Assembly (NCBI RefSeq): GCF_048537545.1
Contig: NZ_CP183218.1
DNA: 64,000 nt
Source of the DNA: Chania fonticola_B
Lineage (GTDB): Bacteria > Pseudomonadota > Gammaproteobacteria > Enterobacterales > Enterobacteriaceae
Direction: 5' to 3' (one strand)
Shown here: piece after piece, positions 8,124 through 15,956 of the stretch
Numbering within the stretch: the first letter of the stretch is position 1
Layout of the letters: each line of letters begins with the position of its first letter
The notes under the pieces: model-generated
Database searches by the model: none
What the model was told of the DNA's origin: nothing
Seen by the model: the letters and a program-made list of their open reading frames with translations, nothing else
Position numbers and translations under genes: made by a program

Positions 8124-9701
8124 ATGAGAAATAAAGTCATTTCGGCTCAGCAGGCCGCAGAGTTAGTGAATAACGGCTCGACCCTGTGCACCATCGGCAT
8201 GACATTGATCGGGGCCGCGGAGTCGATCTTGAAGGCCCTGGAAAATCGCTTTCTTGCAACAGGGGCACCGCACGGGCTGACCTATATTCACTCTGCGGGG
8301 CAGTCGAATCGTGAGCGCGGCAATCAGCATTTTACTCCCCCAGGGATGGTAAAACGCATTATTGGTTCGCACTGGGGGCTGGCACCCAAGTGGATGGAAA
8401 AGATTGCCGCCAACGAGGTTGAAGCCTTCTGTTTACCGCAGGGGCAGATTGTCCATCTGTATACAGCCATGGCGGCAGGTCAGGCCGGGTATCTGTCCAA
8501 AGTGGGGCTGGGTACCTTTATCGATCCCCGCCTGGAAGGCGGCAAAATGAATGCGTTGACCCGCTCCCTGCCAGATTTGGTGGAAGTGGTCAGCCTGCGC
8601 GAGGAGGAATATCTGTTCTATCCGGCACTCCCGCTGGATACGGTGATCATTCGTGGCACTACGGCGGATACCGCTGGCAACCTCACCTGTGAGGAAGAGG
8701 CCATGAAGCTGGAGATCCTGCAGGCGGTACTGGCGGCGAAACGCTTTGGTGGCAAGGTGATAGCCCAGGTGAAAAATCTGGCGGAAAAAGGGAGTCTGCA
8801 CCCAAAACAGATCGTGGTGCCGGGGAATTTTATTGATGCCATTGTGGTATGTGAAGACCCTGAGCAAGACCACCGTCAGACCTCCTCCTGGTTCTATGAC
8901 CCGGCCTATTGCGGCAACCTGGTGACTCCTGCCAGCGAAGTGGAAACGCTGCCGCTGAACATCCGCAAGGTGATTGGCCGCCGCGCTTGCCAATTCCTCT
9001 CCCCGGACTGTGTGATCAATCTGGGCACCGGTATTCCCAACGATGTTATTGGCACCATCATCCATGAAGAGGGGGTGAGCGAAGCGGTCACCATCACCGT
9101 TGAATCAGGTATCTACGGCGGCGTACAGGCCGGTGGCGTTGATTTTGGCATCGGTAAAAACCTGACCGCCATGATTAACCATCAGGAACAGATGCTGTAT
9201 TACAACGGGGCCGGTGTGGATATTACTTATATGGGTGCAGGCGAGATGGACGCCAACGGGCATATCAACGCCACCCGCATGGGGGACCGCTGTACCGGGG
9301 CGGGAGGGTTTATCGATATAACCCAAAATGCACACCACGTGGTGTTTTGCTCCACCTTTACCGCCAAGGGGTTGGAGGTGGCATTCCAGCAAGGGCAATT
9401 AACCATCCTGCAGGAAGGCTCGGTTAAAAAACTGGTACGGTCGATTAACCAGATTTCCTATAACGGCGAAATAGCCCGCCAGAAAAAACAAAAAATGCAT
9501 TTGGTGACTGAACGAGCAGTATTTGAACTGACGGCGCAGGGCCCGATGCTGATAGAAATCGCCCCCGGCGTCGATCTTGAGCGGGATATCCTGCAACAAA
9601 TGGAATTTATGCCACTTATTTCCCCCTCATTAAAACAAATGGACGCGGCACTATTTTGTGACACCCCTTTTGGCCTGAAGGAAATGCTGGCCAGGCAGTA
9701 A
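8124..9701 (+). CDS. Acyl-CoA:acetate/3-ketoacid CoA transferase (YdiF-like, fused alpha and beta halves)
   Basis: At 525 residues this is a family I CoA transferase with both halves in one chain, as in E. coli YdiF (531 residues) and propionate CoA-transferases. The likely catalytic glutamate is Glu327 in VTITVESGIYGG; the oxyanion-hole pattern VNLGTGIPNDV precedes it (here INLGTGIP). The enzyme moves CoA between acids, for example from acetyl-CoA or succinyl-CoA to a 3-oxo or 3-hydroxy acid. It offers a second, ATP-independent activation route beside the ligase encoded at 5035. It ends 65 bp before the dehydrogenase gene. Confidence 0.88.
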   Translation: MRNKVISAQQAAELVNNGSTLCTIGMTLIGAAESILKALENRFLATGAPHGLTYIHSAGQSNRERGNQHFTPPGMVKRIIGSHWGLAPKWMEKIAANEVEAFCLPQGQIVHLYTAMAAGQAGYLSKVGLGTFIDPRLEGGKMNALTRSLPDLVEVVSLREEEYLFYPALPLDTVIIRGTTADTAGNLTCEEEAMKLEILQAVLAAKRFGGKVIAQVKNLAEKGSLHPKQIVVPGNFIDAIVVCEDPEQDHRQTSSWFYDPAYCGNLVTPASEVETLPLNIRKVIGRRACQFLSPDCVINLGTGIPNDVIGTIIHEEGVSEAVTITVESGIYGGVQAGGVDFGIGKNLTAMINHQEQMLYYNGAGVDITYMGAGEMDANGHINATRMGDRCTGAGGFIDITQNAHHVVFCSTFTAKGLEVAFQQGQLTILQEGSVKKLVRSINQISYNGEIARQKKQKMHLVTERAVFELTAQGPMLIEIAPGVDLERDILQQMEFMPLISPSLKQMDAALFCDTPFGLKEMLARQ

Positions 9702-9766
9702 AAACATATTTGTTATCTCTGCGCTAATTCAGCGTGGTCAGGAATTAAAATAATAAGGAGTACCCT

Positions 9767-10504
9767 ATGTGTTTAACGAATAAAGTAGCTATCGTCACCG
9801 GGGCCAGCCGTGGTCTTGGGCGAGGCATTGCCCAGGTATTGGCTGAGAAAGGGGCCGCGATAGTCATTTGTGATGTCGACCAGGAAGGTGGCAATAAAAC
9901 TGCCGCCGAATTGCTGAACGCGGGCCATAAAGCCATTTTCATCGCCTGTAATATTGCCAACCGCGAAGAGGTTAATCAGTTATTTATTGCGGCTGAGCAG
10001 CAGCTGGGGCCGATAGATATTCTGGTCAATAACGCCGGGATTAACCGTGATGCCATGTTGCACAAGCTAACGGAAGAGAATTGGGATCTGGTGATGGATA
10101 TCAACCTGAAAGGAACCTTCCACTGCATGCAAGAAGCCGCCGTGCGGATGCGCGAGCGTGCCAGCGGGCGGATCATCAATATCTCGTCGGCCAGCTGGTT
10201 AGGCAATGTTGGGCAAGCCAACTATGCCGCTTCAAAAGCCGGGGTGATCGGCCTGACCAAAACGGCCTGCCGGGAGCTGGCAAAAAAAGGGGTTACCGTT
10301 AACGCCATCTGCCCAGGATTTATCGAAACCGATATGACTCGTGGGGTGCCGGAAAAAGTCTGGGACATCATGATCGGCAAAATTCCCGCAGGTTTCGCTG
10401 GCGATCCGGTTGATGTCGGCCATTGCGTCGCCTTCCTGGCTTCCGACGAGGCACGCTATATCAATGGCGAAGTGATCAACGTCGGCGGCGGCATGGTGCT
10501 GTAA
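9767..10504 (+). CDS. SDR family oxidoreductase (FabG / acetoacetyl-CoA reductase-like)
   Basis: A 245-residue classical short-chain dehydrogenase with cofactor motif TGASRGLG (residues 11-18), NNAG (88-91), catalytic Ser in INISSAS (139-143), and YAASK with Tyr153 and Lys157. Asp37 after the second strand (ICDVD) favours NAD(H) over NADP(H). The sequence is close to 3-oxoacyl-ACP/CoA reductases and 3-hydroxybutyryl-CoA dehydrogenases. Since thiolase and CoA transferase genes flank it, the likely reaction is oxidation of a 3-hydroxyacyl-CoA to the 3-oxoacyl-CoA. Only 10 bp separate it from the thiolase gene, which shares its transcript. Confidence 0.88.
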   Translation: MCLTNKVAIVTGASRGLGRGIAQVLAEKGAAIVICDVDQEGGNKTAAELLNAGHKAIFIACNIANREEVNQLFIAAEQQLGPIDILVNNAGINRDAMLHKLTEENWDLVMDINLKGTFHCMQEAAVRMRERASGRIINISSASWLGNVGQANYAASKAGVIGLTKTACRELAKKGVTVNAICPGFIETDMTRGVPEKVWDIMIGKIPAGFAGDPVDVGHCVAFLASDEARYINGEVINVGGGMVL

Positions 10505-10514
10505 GGAGAATAGA

Positions 10515-11699
10515 ATGAAAAATGCAAATGACATTGTCGTCGTCAGCGGCGTACGCACGGCGATCGGTACCATGGGCGGTAGCTTTAAAGATACGCACCA
10601 GCATGATTTGGGCGCAGCGGTGATCCGTGAGGCCGTGGCCCGTGCCGGGCTGCAACCCGCACAAATTGATGAAGTGGTGGTAGGGAACGTAGGGCAAATC
10701 GCGGAGAGTGGTTTTATCGCCCGTATTTGTCAGCTGCGCGCAGGGTTACCGAACGAAACAACGTCCTATTCGGTGAACCGCCAGTGCGGTTCGGGTCTGC
10801 AAGCGATTGTCGATTGCATGCTGGAACTGCAAACCGGTAACGCCGAGATCACCGTCGCCTGTGGGACAGAGAATATGACCCAACTGCCCCACTATATTCG
10901 CAAGGCTCGTTATGGTTATCGTCTTGGGCACGGAGAATTGGAAGATGGCATTGTCTCTATCTTGACCTGGCCGGAAGGACCTTATCACAACGGTATGACC
11001 GCCGAGTTCGTCGCGGAACGTTTTAACATCAGCCGTGAGGCGATGGACGAGTTTGCCTGGTGCAGTCAGCAAAAAGCCTTGGCAGCCATCAAAGAGGGGC
11101 ATTTTACCTCGCAAATCCTGCCGCTGGAGGTTCGTGAAGGCAAGAACAGCCGTCTGTTTGCCATCGATGAACACCCAAGGGATACGCCGAAAGAAAAGTA
11201 TGCGCAGTTGAAGCCGGCGTTTAAAAAAGACGGCACGGTCACAGCAGCAACGTCATCAGGTATCAATGATGGGGCCGCCGCACTGGTCGTCACTACCCGT
11301 GCCAACGCGGAAAAACTGGGGCTACCCATCCGGATGGTGATCCGAGGCTGGGCAGTGGCAGGTTGTGAGGCTGAAATCATGGGCTTTGGCCCGGCACCGG
11401 CAACTCGTAAACTGATGCAAAAGTTGAATATGTCGGTGCACGATATCGACCTTATCGAGCTTAATGAGGCCTTTGCCGCCCAATCATTGGCGGTGATTAA
11501 CGATCTGGAGTTGGATCCGGCGAAAGTGAACGTCAACGGGGGAGCCATTGCGCTGGGGCATCCTGTTGGGGCCAGCGGTGCCATCATCGCTGTAAAACTG
11601 ATGTATGAGATGGAGCGCCGTGGCGTCAATAGCGGTTTAGCCACCATGTGTATCGGTGGAGGGCAAGGGATCTCAATGCTGTTTGAGCGGGAAAGGTAG
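10515..11699 (+). CDS. Thiolase (acetyl-CoA C-acyltransferase)
   Basis: The 394-residue length is typical for bacterial biosynthetic or degradative thiolases. The nucleophilic Cys91 lies in VNRQCGSGLQA, the catalytic His in GGAIALGHPVGASG (about residues 342-355) and the second Cys in MCIGGGQG near residue 382. It cleaves a 3-oxoacyl-CoA with CoA to acetyl-CoA and a shorter acyl-CoA, or condenses two acetyl-CoA in reverse. At the end of the cluster it supplies the final thiolytic step. A hairpin about 28 bp downstream may end the transcript. Confidence 0.9.
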   Translation: MKNANDIVVVSGVRTAIGTMGGSFKDTHQHDLGAAVIREAVARAGLQPAQIDEVVVGNVGQIAESGFIARICQLRAGLPNETTSYSVNRQCGSGLQAIVDCMLELQTGNAEITVACGTENMTQLPHYIRKARYGYRLGHGELEDGIVSILTWPEGPYHNGMTAEFVAERFNISREAMDEFAWCSQQKALAAIKEGHFTSQILPLEVREGKNSRLFAIDEHPRDTPKEKYAQLKPAFKKDGTVTAATSSGINDGAAALVVTTRANAEKLGLPIRMVIRGWAVAGCEAEIMGFGPAPATRKLMQKLNMSVHDIDLIELNEAFAAQSLAVINDLELDPAKVNVNGGAIALGHPVGASGAIIAVKLMYEMERRGVNSGLATMCIGGGQGISMLFERER

Positions 11700-11726
11700 T
11701 CTCTTAAGTTAGCGCAATAGATATTT

Positions 11727-11753
11727 CCGGCCCTCTGACAAAGAGAGGGTCGG
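11727..11753 (+). terminator. Hairpin after the thiolase gene
   Basis: CCGGCCCTCT and AGAGGGTCGG pair over 10 bp with one G-U wobble around a 7-base loop. There is no T-tract after it, so it may be a weak or Rho-assisted terminator or an mRNA-stabilising 3' structure. Confidence 0.5.
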
Positions 11754-11844
11754 ATGGCAAACATCGGCTTACGCATTGAGTTACCTGAATTGTATTAAGT
11801 TTACTACGTAGATCGGTTGACGGGTCAATAAGCTTACCGTGAAA

Positions 11845-11873
11845 TTGGCAAGAAACATTCGATATTATATTTA
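11845..11873 (+). promoter_or_regulatory. Possible sigma-70 promoter of the CdaR-like regulator gene
   Basis: TTGGCA at 11845-11850 and TATTTA at 11868-11873 are 17 bp apart and lie about 45 bp before the start codon in AT-rich DNA. The -35 box fits well, the -10 box only moderately. Confidence 0.3.
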
Positions 11874-11918
11874 TCCCCCCTCACTACAATAGAGGTTTTA
11901 TATCATAAAGGTATGAGT

Positions 11919-13079
11919 ATGCTGATCACCTTAGAGCTGGCTAATACCATTGTGAAACGAGCGATGAGTATTATCCATTATAATGTTAATGTTATTGACC
12001 ATCAGGGCGTAATTATCGCTTCGGGCGAACCACATAGGATCGGTGAACGGCATGAAGTGGCATTTGAGGTGATAAAGAGCCGCCAGCGGATGACGATAGA
12101 AAATGCTCAGCAGGCGGCCAGGTACCGAAATGTGCAACCCGGTATCAATCATCCAATTATCGTGGATGATCAGGTGGTTATGGTGATAGGTATCAGTGGC
12201 AATCCTGCCGCGATTGCGCGTTATGCCGAGCTGGCGATTCTGGCGGCGGAGCTGTTGATCAAACAGTCTTTAGCTATCCGGGAAATGAACTGGCAATACC
12301 GCATCAGAGATCTGTTGCTAAAACAGTATCTTGAAGTGGGCGATACTGACAAAGGTAAGGAAATACTTCACCAGTTGGTACAGCAAGAGATCGACCTGTC
12401 ACAACCCCTGTTGCCGGTATTGATCAATATTGAAACCGGCGGGCATTTATTGGGACAAACCATCGATCACATCCTCAATAAACTCTCACATATTTTAAAA
12501 TCCCAACGGGTAATATTGCTCAGCAATGATGAGATCCTGTTAATTATCACCGCGATCGAACAGACCGAAGCCACGGTTAAAGCTATGAACGCCTTTATGG
12601 AAACTCAGCTGAGCCATTACACTATTGGCATTGGGGTAGAGTCTGGCTCTGCCGGGATTTTCCGCCAATCGGTATTTATGATCAAAGAGATGATAGAACA
12701 TGCTCGGGAGTCGTTACCACAACCGCGGGTCATTAACGGCCAGCAATTTGCCTTCAGCGGGTTGTTGAATGAAGCCAGCAGCAGCTCATTTACCCTTTAT
12801 TTCAAACAGAGAATCGATAAATTACTGATGCTGAGCACGGGTCAAATGCTGCTCAACACGTTAAGTACCTATATCGCACACAATGCCGAACTGGCAAACG
12901 CTGCGCGGGAACTTGGGGTACATCGCAACACGCTCACCTACCGGCTTAACCAGATAAAAGAAGCGACGTCGTTGGATCCCTTTAATTTCAAGGAACTTAG
13001 CCAACTGATGATTGCACTTTACTATCATCAGGGGACCCCGCTGTCTAATGCGGCAGCTGTCACCAACGATCCCCAATGA
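11919..13079 (+). CDS. CdaR-like (sugar diacid / PucR-type) transcriptional regulator
   Basis: About 386 residues. The N-terminal 135 match the diacid recognition domain of CdaR (IVKRAMSIIHYNVNVIDHQGVIIASGEPHRIGERHE), and the C terminus (about 320-380) carries the PucR-type helix-turn-helix (ARELGVHRNTLTYRLNQI). I prefer ATG 11919 because AAAGG lies seven bases before it; the in-frame ATG 11913 would leave one base of spacing. E. coli CdaR activates glucarate and galactarate genes, including an ACS-type carrier. By position this protein probably senses the substrate, or its CoA ester, and activates the 5.0-11.7 kb cluster. Confidence 0.85.
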   Translation: MLITLELANTIVKRAMSIIHYNVNVIDHQGVIIASGEPHRIGERHEVAFEVIKSRQRMTIENAQQAARYRNVQPGINHPIIVDDQVVMVIGISGNPAAIARYAELAILAAELLIKQSLAIREMNWQYRIRDLLLKQYLEVGDTDKGKEILHQLVQQEIDLSQPLLPVLINIETGGHLLGQTIDHILNKLSHILKSQRVILLSNDEILLIITAIEQTEATVKAMNAFMETQLSHYTIGIGVESGSAGIFRQSVFMIKEMIEHARESLPQPRVINGQQFAFSGLLNEASSSSFTLYFKQRIDKLLMLSTGQMLLNTLSTYIAHNAELANAARELGVHRNTLTYRLNQIKEATSLDPFNFKELSQLMIALYYHQGTPLSNAAAVTNDPQ

Positions 13080-13196
13080 TGTATCTGGAGAGGTTGCTAC
13101 GATCCAGACTCACCCCCTTTGTCAGAAAACGTCATGATTCATCCAGCTAATCGCACAGTAAAATTCAGTATATTCATTAAGTTATGGAGTGATATT

Positions 13197-13259
13197 ATGA
13201 CTGAATGACTAGCTGTTATCACCATTCTGGCCGTCATTTCATGGTTAACAAAAAAGTAA
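13197..13259 (+). pseudogene. Interrupted hydrophobic mini-ORF
   Basis: After a good GGAGTGATATT ribosome-binding site, ATG at 13197 reads M-T-E and then a TGA (13206-13208). The same frame continues LAVITILAVISWLTKK and ends with TAA at 13257. The membrane-helix pattern with a Trp-Leu and double-Lys end resembles small hydrophobic peptides such as Ldr-type toxins, but the reading is interrupted and very short. It could be a decayed small membrane peptide gene, or chance. No other gene is visible between 13080 and 13268. Confidence 0.25.
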
Positions 13260-13268
13260 GGGTTAAAG

Positions 13269-13727
13269 ATGGAAATAAGCTGGCAGGCATTGAAAGGCAA
13301 CGTCCTCAGTGCGCAGCAGTTGCATGATATTCTGGCGCTGCGCATGGCGGTGTTTGTCGTCGAGCAGACGTGCCCGTTTCAGGATATTGATGGACAGGAT
13401 TTGCTTAATAGCACCCTTCACGTTGCCGGATACAGCGACGGTAAGCTTATCGCCTACGCGAGAGTGCTGCACGTGGATGATTCTCCGGATGCGGCCAAAA
13501 TCACGCGAGTGATTGTTGATGATTCCGTCAGGGGTCAGAAGCTGGGGGTCAGGCTGATGGAAAAAACGATGTTCTTAATCCACGGCGATGAACCAGGCAA
13601 AGCGATAAAGCTCTCGGCACAATCTCACCTCGTCAAATTCTATGAAGGATTCGGTTTCAAAACGGTATCCGGCGAATACCTTGATGATGGCATACCCCAT
13701 AAGGATATGGAGTATACGGAGGCGTAA
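13269..13727 (+). CDS. GNAT family N-acetyltransferase, ElaA-like
   Basis: The 152-residue protein follows E. coli ElaA along most of its length: LRMAVFVVEQTCPFQDIDGQDL near residues 25-46, the acetyl-CoA loop TRVIVDDSVRGQKLGVRLM near 79-97, and the C-terminal FYEGFGFKTVSGEYLDDGIPHKDM block. ElaA-type enzymes are GCN5-related acetyltransferases whose natural substrate is unknown. It is a single-gene unit facing the convergent glutathione transferase gene, with a hairpin between them. Confidence 0.88.
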   Translation: MEISWQALKGNVLSAQQLHDILALRMAVFVVEQTCPFQDIDGQDLLNSTLHVAGYSDGKLIAYARVLHVDDSPDAAKITRVIVDDSVRGQKLGVRLMEKTMFLIHGDEPGKAIKLSAQSHLVKFYEGFGFKTVSGEYLDDGIPHKDMEYTEA

Positions 13728-13738
13728 TCCAGGTAGAA

Positions 13739-13773
13739 GGGACAGAAGTCCAGACCACTCAACTTCTGTTCCC
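13739..13773. terminator. Hairpin between convergent genes
   Basis: GGGACAGAAGT pairs with ACTTCTGTTCCC apart from one bulged base, around a 12-base loop. It lies in the 52 bp between the ends of the acetyltransferase and glutathione transferase genes, as expected for a bidirectional terminator, though it lacks a T-tract. Confidence 0.45.
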
Positions 13774-13779
13774 CCGCAG

Positions 13780-14391
13780 TTAAACTGGCTGCGTTGCCTC
13801 TTCTGCAGCAATCGCGGCCTGGACATGGGAGCGAGATCCAATCCGTTCCATGAACGACATCAGTACTGGCCAGTCTTTGATCTCGATATTGAAAAACGGC
13901 AACCATTTCAGAACGGTGAACAGATACACATCTGCTAGACCAAAGGTCCCAATCAGGTAGTTCTGTTTCGATAGGATCTGGCCCAGATAGTTAAATCGTT
14001 TAAATAGCTTTTGTTTGAAAATGGCCTTAGTGGTCTCTGGAATATCATCGTTGAACAAAGGTGCACAACCGCTATGGATCTCAGATGAAATAAAGTTCAG
14101 CCATTCCTGTAGACGAACCCGTTCCCAACTACCATTGCTCGGTGCCAGCGTGTTGTCAGGGACAAGATCGACCAAGTACTGCACGATGGCAGGCCCTTCG
14201 GTCAGCACATTGCCATTATCCAACTCTAAAGCTGCCACGTACCCTTTAGGGTTGATGTCTAAAAAGCTGCGCCCATCAGCAGTTTGCTTAGTCTTGTTGT
14301 TAACCCGAATCAACTCAAAATCGAGGCCTAATTCACGCAATACAATATGTGGGGACAATGAGCAAGTCATTGGGGCAAAGTACAGTTTCAT
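13780..14391 (-). CDS. Glutathione S-transferase, beta-class-like
   Basis: The 203-residue protein starts MKLYFAPMTCSLSPHIVLRE, with Cys10 where beta-class bacterial transferases such as E. coli GstA have their glutathione-interacting Cys. NPKGYVAAL (about residues 48-56) and TEGPAIVQYLVD (64-75) form the glutathione site, and GLADVYLFTVLKW is the N-capping region of the helical domain. Such cytoplasmic enzymes conjugate or reduce substrates with glutathione. The LysR regulator gene lies just upstream on the same strand, and the pair may form a small detoxification unit. Confidence 0.88.
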   Translation of the reverse strand: MKLYFAPMTCSLSPHIVLRELGLDFELIRVNNKTKQTADGRSFLDINPKGYVAALELDNGNVLTEGPAIVQYLVDLVPDNTLAPSNGSWERVRLQEWLNFISSEIHSGCAPLFNDDIPETTKAIFKQKLFKRFNYLGQILSKQNYLIGTFGLADVYLFTVLKWLPFFNIEIKDWPVLMSFMERIGSRSHVQAAIAAEEATQPV

Positions 14392-14532
14392 GTAATCTCC
14401 TTTCTAACTGGGTAACGACTACTACTCCCCGAACGTGTCGCTTTTCCAGATTCGTAGAGCTTGTGTAGGCATATTGGCAAACCGCTACCCTTTGGTAAAA
14501 TTACAATTCTGTACCTCCATCATTAGCTATTC

Positions 14533-15468
14533 TTATGTCGGCACAAGCGGCTTTGTTTCGGCGCCGCGTATCGTCATAGGGATATTCAAACCCAGGGTCG
14601 ACTTCCTGATTTCATTTAGCAAGGTTTGTGCAGAAGGCGAGTTTTGACCGGTCTGCGAGCAGACCAAACCAAATTCGCGGTAGATTGGCTTACTGAGTTC
14701 AAATACCCGCATACCTCGGCGATCTAAGGGCAAAGTCGAGGCAGGAACGATCGAGATGCCCATACCTTCGCCGATCAACGCAAACGCAGTAGTCCAGTCA
14801 CGCACCGTGATCTTTATATCCTTCAGTGCCAATCCTTCTCGTTCTACCAGCGACTGCCCGTTAAGATAACAGCCACCAGTAGCGAGAATGAAAGGTTCCT
14901 CAACCAACTCCCTAAGCGAGACGGTACTGAGCGAGGATCTTCTGGCTAGCTTATGAGTCACTGGAACTACGGCTACCCAAGTGTCCCGCCCTAGCGACAG
15001 CGCCTGACGCTTCTCATCAGGATTCATCACCACGCCCAGATCGATGCTGTCGCTGGCTAGCCACTGCTCTACCTCCTCGTCGGTTCCTTCCAGGGAAACG
15101 ATTTCAACACTGGGATGCATGCGGCTGAAAGTCTGAAGTAAATCTGGCAGAAAGGACGCGAACACGGAGGGGAAACTAGCCAACTTAATTCGGCCCAAAT
15201 GGCACCCGCGAGAGATATCTACCAGGTTCTGTATCGACTCAAATTCACTCAGCATCCGCCGCGCCCGCTCGATAATCTGCTCTCCTATCGCCGTCACGGT
15301 AGTCTCACGTCGATCTCGGACAAATACCTTAACTCCGAGGCTCTCCTCCATTTGGGTCAGAGCCTGGCTGGCACCCGATTGGGTAATGCCATAACGCTCA
15401 GCTGCGCGGGACACATTTTTCGAGTCAGCGACCGCAACCAACAAGCGCCAATGCATCAGATTCATCAT
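14533..15468 (-). CDS. LysR family transcriptional regulator
   Basis: A 311-residue LysR-type regulator. The N-terminal winged helix-turn-helix is clear (LLVAVADSKNVSRAAERYGITQSGASQALTQME split across residues about 8-40), followed by the linker helix and an effector-binding domain from about 90 to 295. It is encoded upstream of the glutathione transferase on the same strand with 141 bp between, so it may regulate that gene, though LysR regulators more often face their targets. The inducer is unknown. Confidence 0.88.
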   Translation of the reverse strand: MMNLMHWRLLVAVADSKNVSRAAERYGITQSGASQALTQMEESLGVKVFVRDRRETTVTAIGEQIIERARRMLSEFESIQNLVDISRGCHLGRIKLASFPSVFASFLPDLLQTFSRMHPSVEIVSLEGTDEEVEQWLASDSIDLGVVMNPDEKRQALSLGRDTWVAVVPVTHKLARRSSLSTVSLRELVEEPFILATGGCYLNGQSLVEREGLALKDIKITVRDWTTAFALIGEGMGISIVPASTLPLDRRGMRVFELSKPIYREFGLVCSQTGQNSPSAQTLLNEIRKSTLGLNIPMTIRGAETKPLVPT

Positions 15469-15956
15469 TTCAGTAGCTCCTCTTATGCTTATGAAATCGA
15501 TATTTAATTATGCGCGGCGCTCTCCCTCCACATGCTCTATCTCTTCTACACAAATCCCCAGCATTTTGCCCGGGGATTTTTTTAATCCTTTCCCTTGTCT
15601 TTTGATACCACGGGTTGGGTGGGTGTTGCCACTAGGCATAATCTCCTGCAACGGCTCTGGTTCCGATAGTCTGCTCAGTGCCAAGTCAGCATTGCTCACA
15701 CCACTGAGCGCTAAATACTGGGGAGCTGACCCTCGCTATTATAGCGGTGACTTTAACGCCAACGTCATTCACTTTCACCAAGATGGATAAATTAACTATA
15801 AATATCATGTAGTTAAACTAATTTTTTATTGAAAATCTTCTTTCATTAGTCATGACCGCATTTTTGAAGATCTAGGTTAATGCAAATTTAATAGAGTTTT
15901 TCCTGTTGGTTTCTGAGTCAGGCACTTATTATAACCATCACCGATTAGGAGGACAT
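15469..15956 (+). other. Intergenic region upstream of the LysR and orphan genes
   Basis: No convincing gene lies in these 488 bases. Both strands have open frames of 60-100 codons at about 15490-15790, but none carries a recognisable domain. From about 15780 the DNA becomes AT-rich, in keeping with the orphan gene that follows. AGGAGG at 15947-15952 is the ribosome-binding site that fixes the start at 15957. Confidence 0.5.
15555..15583 (+). terminator. Rho-independent terminator-like hairpin with no gene before it
   Basis: TCCCC and GGGGA enclose a short GC/GC inner pairing and are followed by seven T residues (15577-15583). It faces the + strand, yet the nearest upstream gene is on the minus strand. 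It may be left over from a deleted + strand gene or end an undetected small transcript. Confidence 0.5.

Noticed and set aside
8433..9065. Minus-strand ORF of 210 codons inside the CoA transferase gene
   Set aside because: The CoA transferase frame has an intact catalytic motif and covers the whole region; the antisense frame has shadow-like composition.
5035..11699. Polyhydroxybutyrate synthesis operon
   Set aside because: Thiolase and acetoacetyl-CoA reductase-like genes are present, but there is no PHA synthase, phasin or depolymerase; carrier, ligase and CoA transferase favour catabolism.
15490..15790. Possible transposase or integrase remnant upstream of the orphan gene
   Set aside because: Both strands have open frames, but I could not match either to a DDE or tyrosine-recombinase motif and see no terminal inverted repeats.
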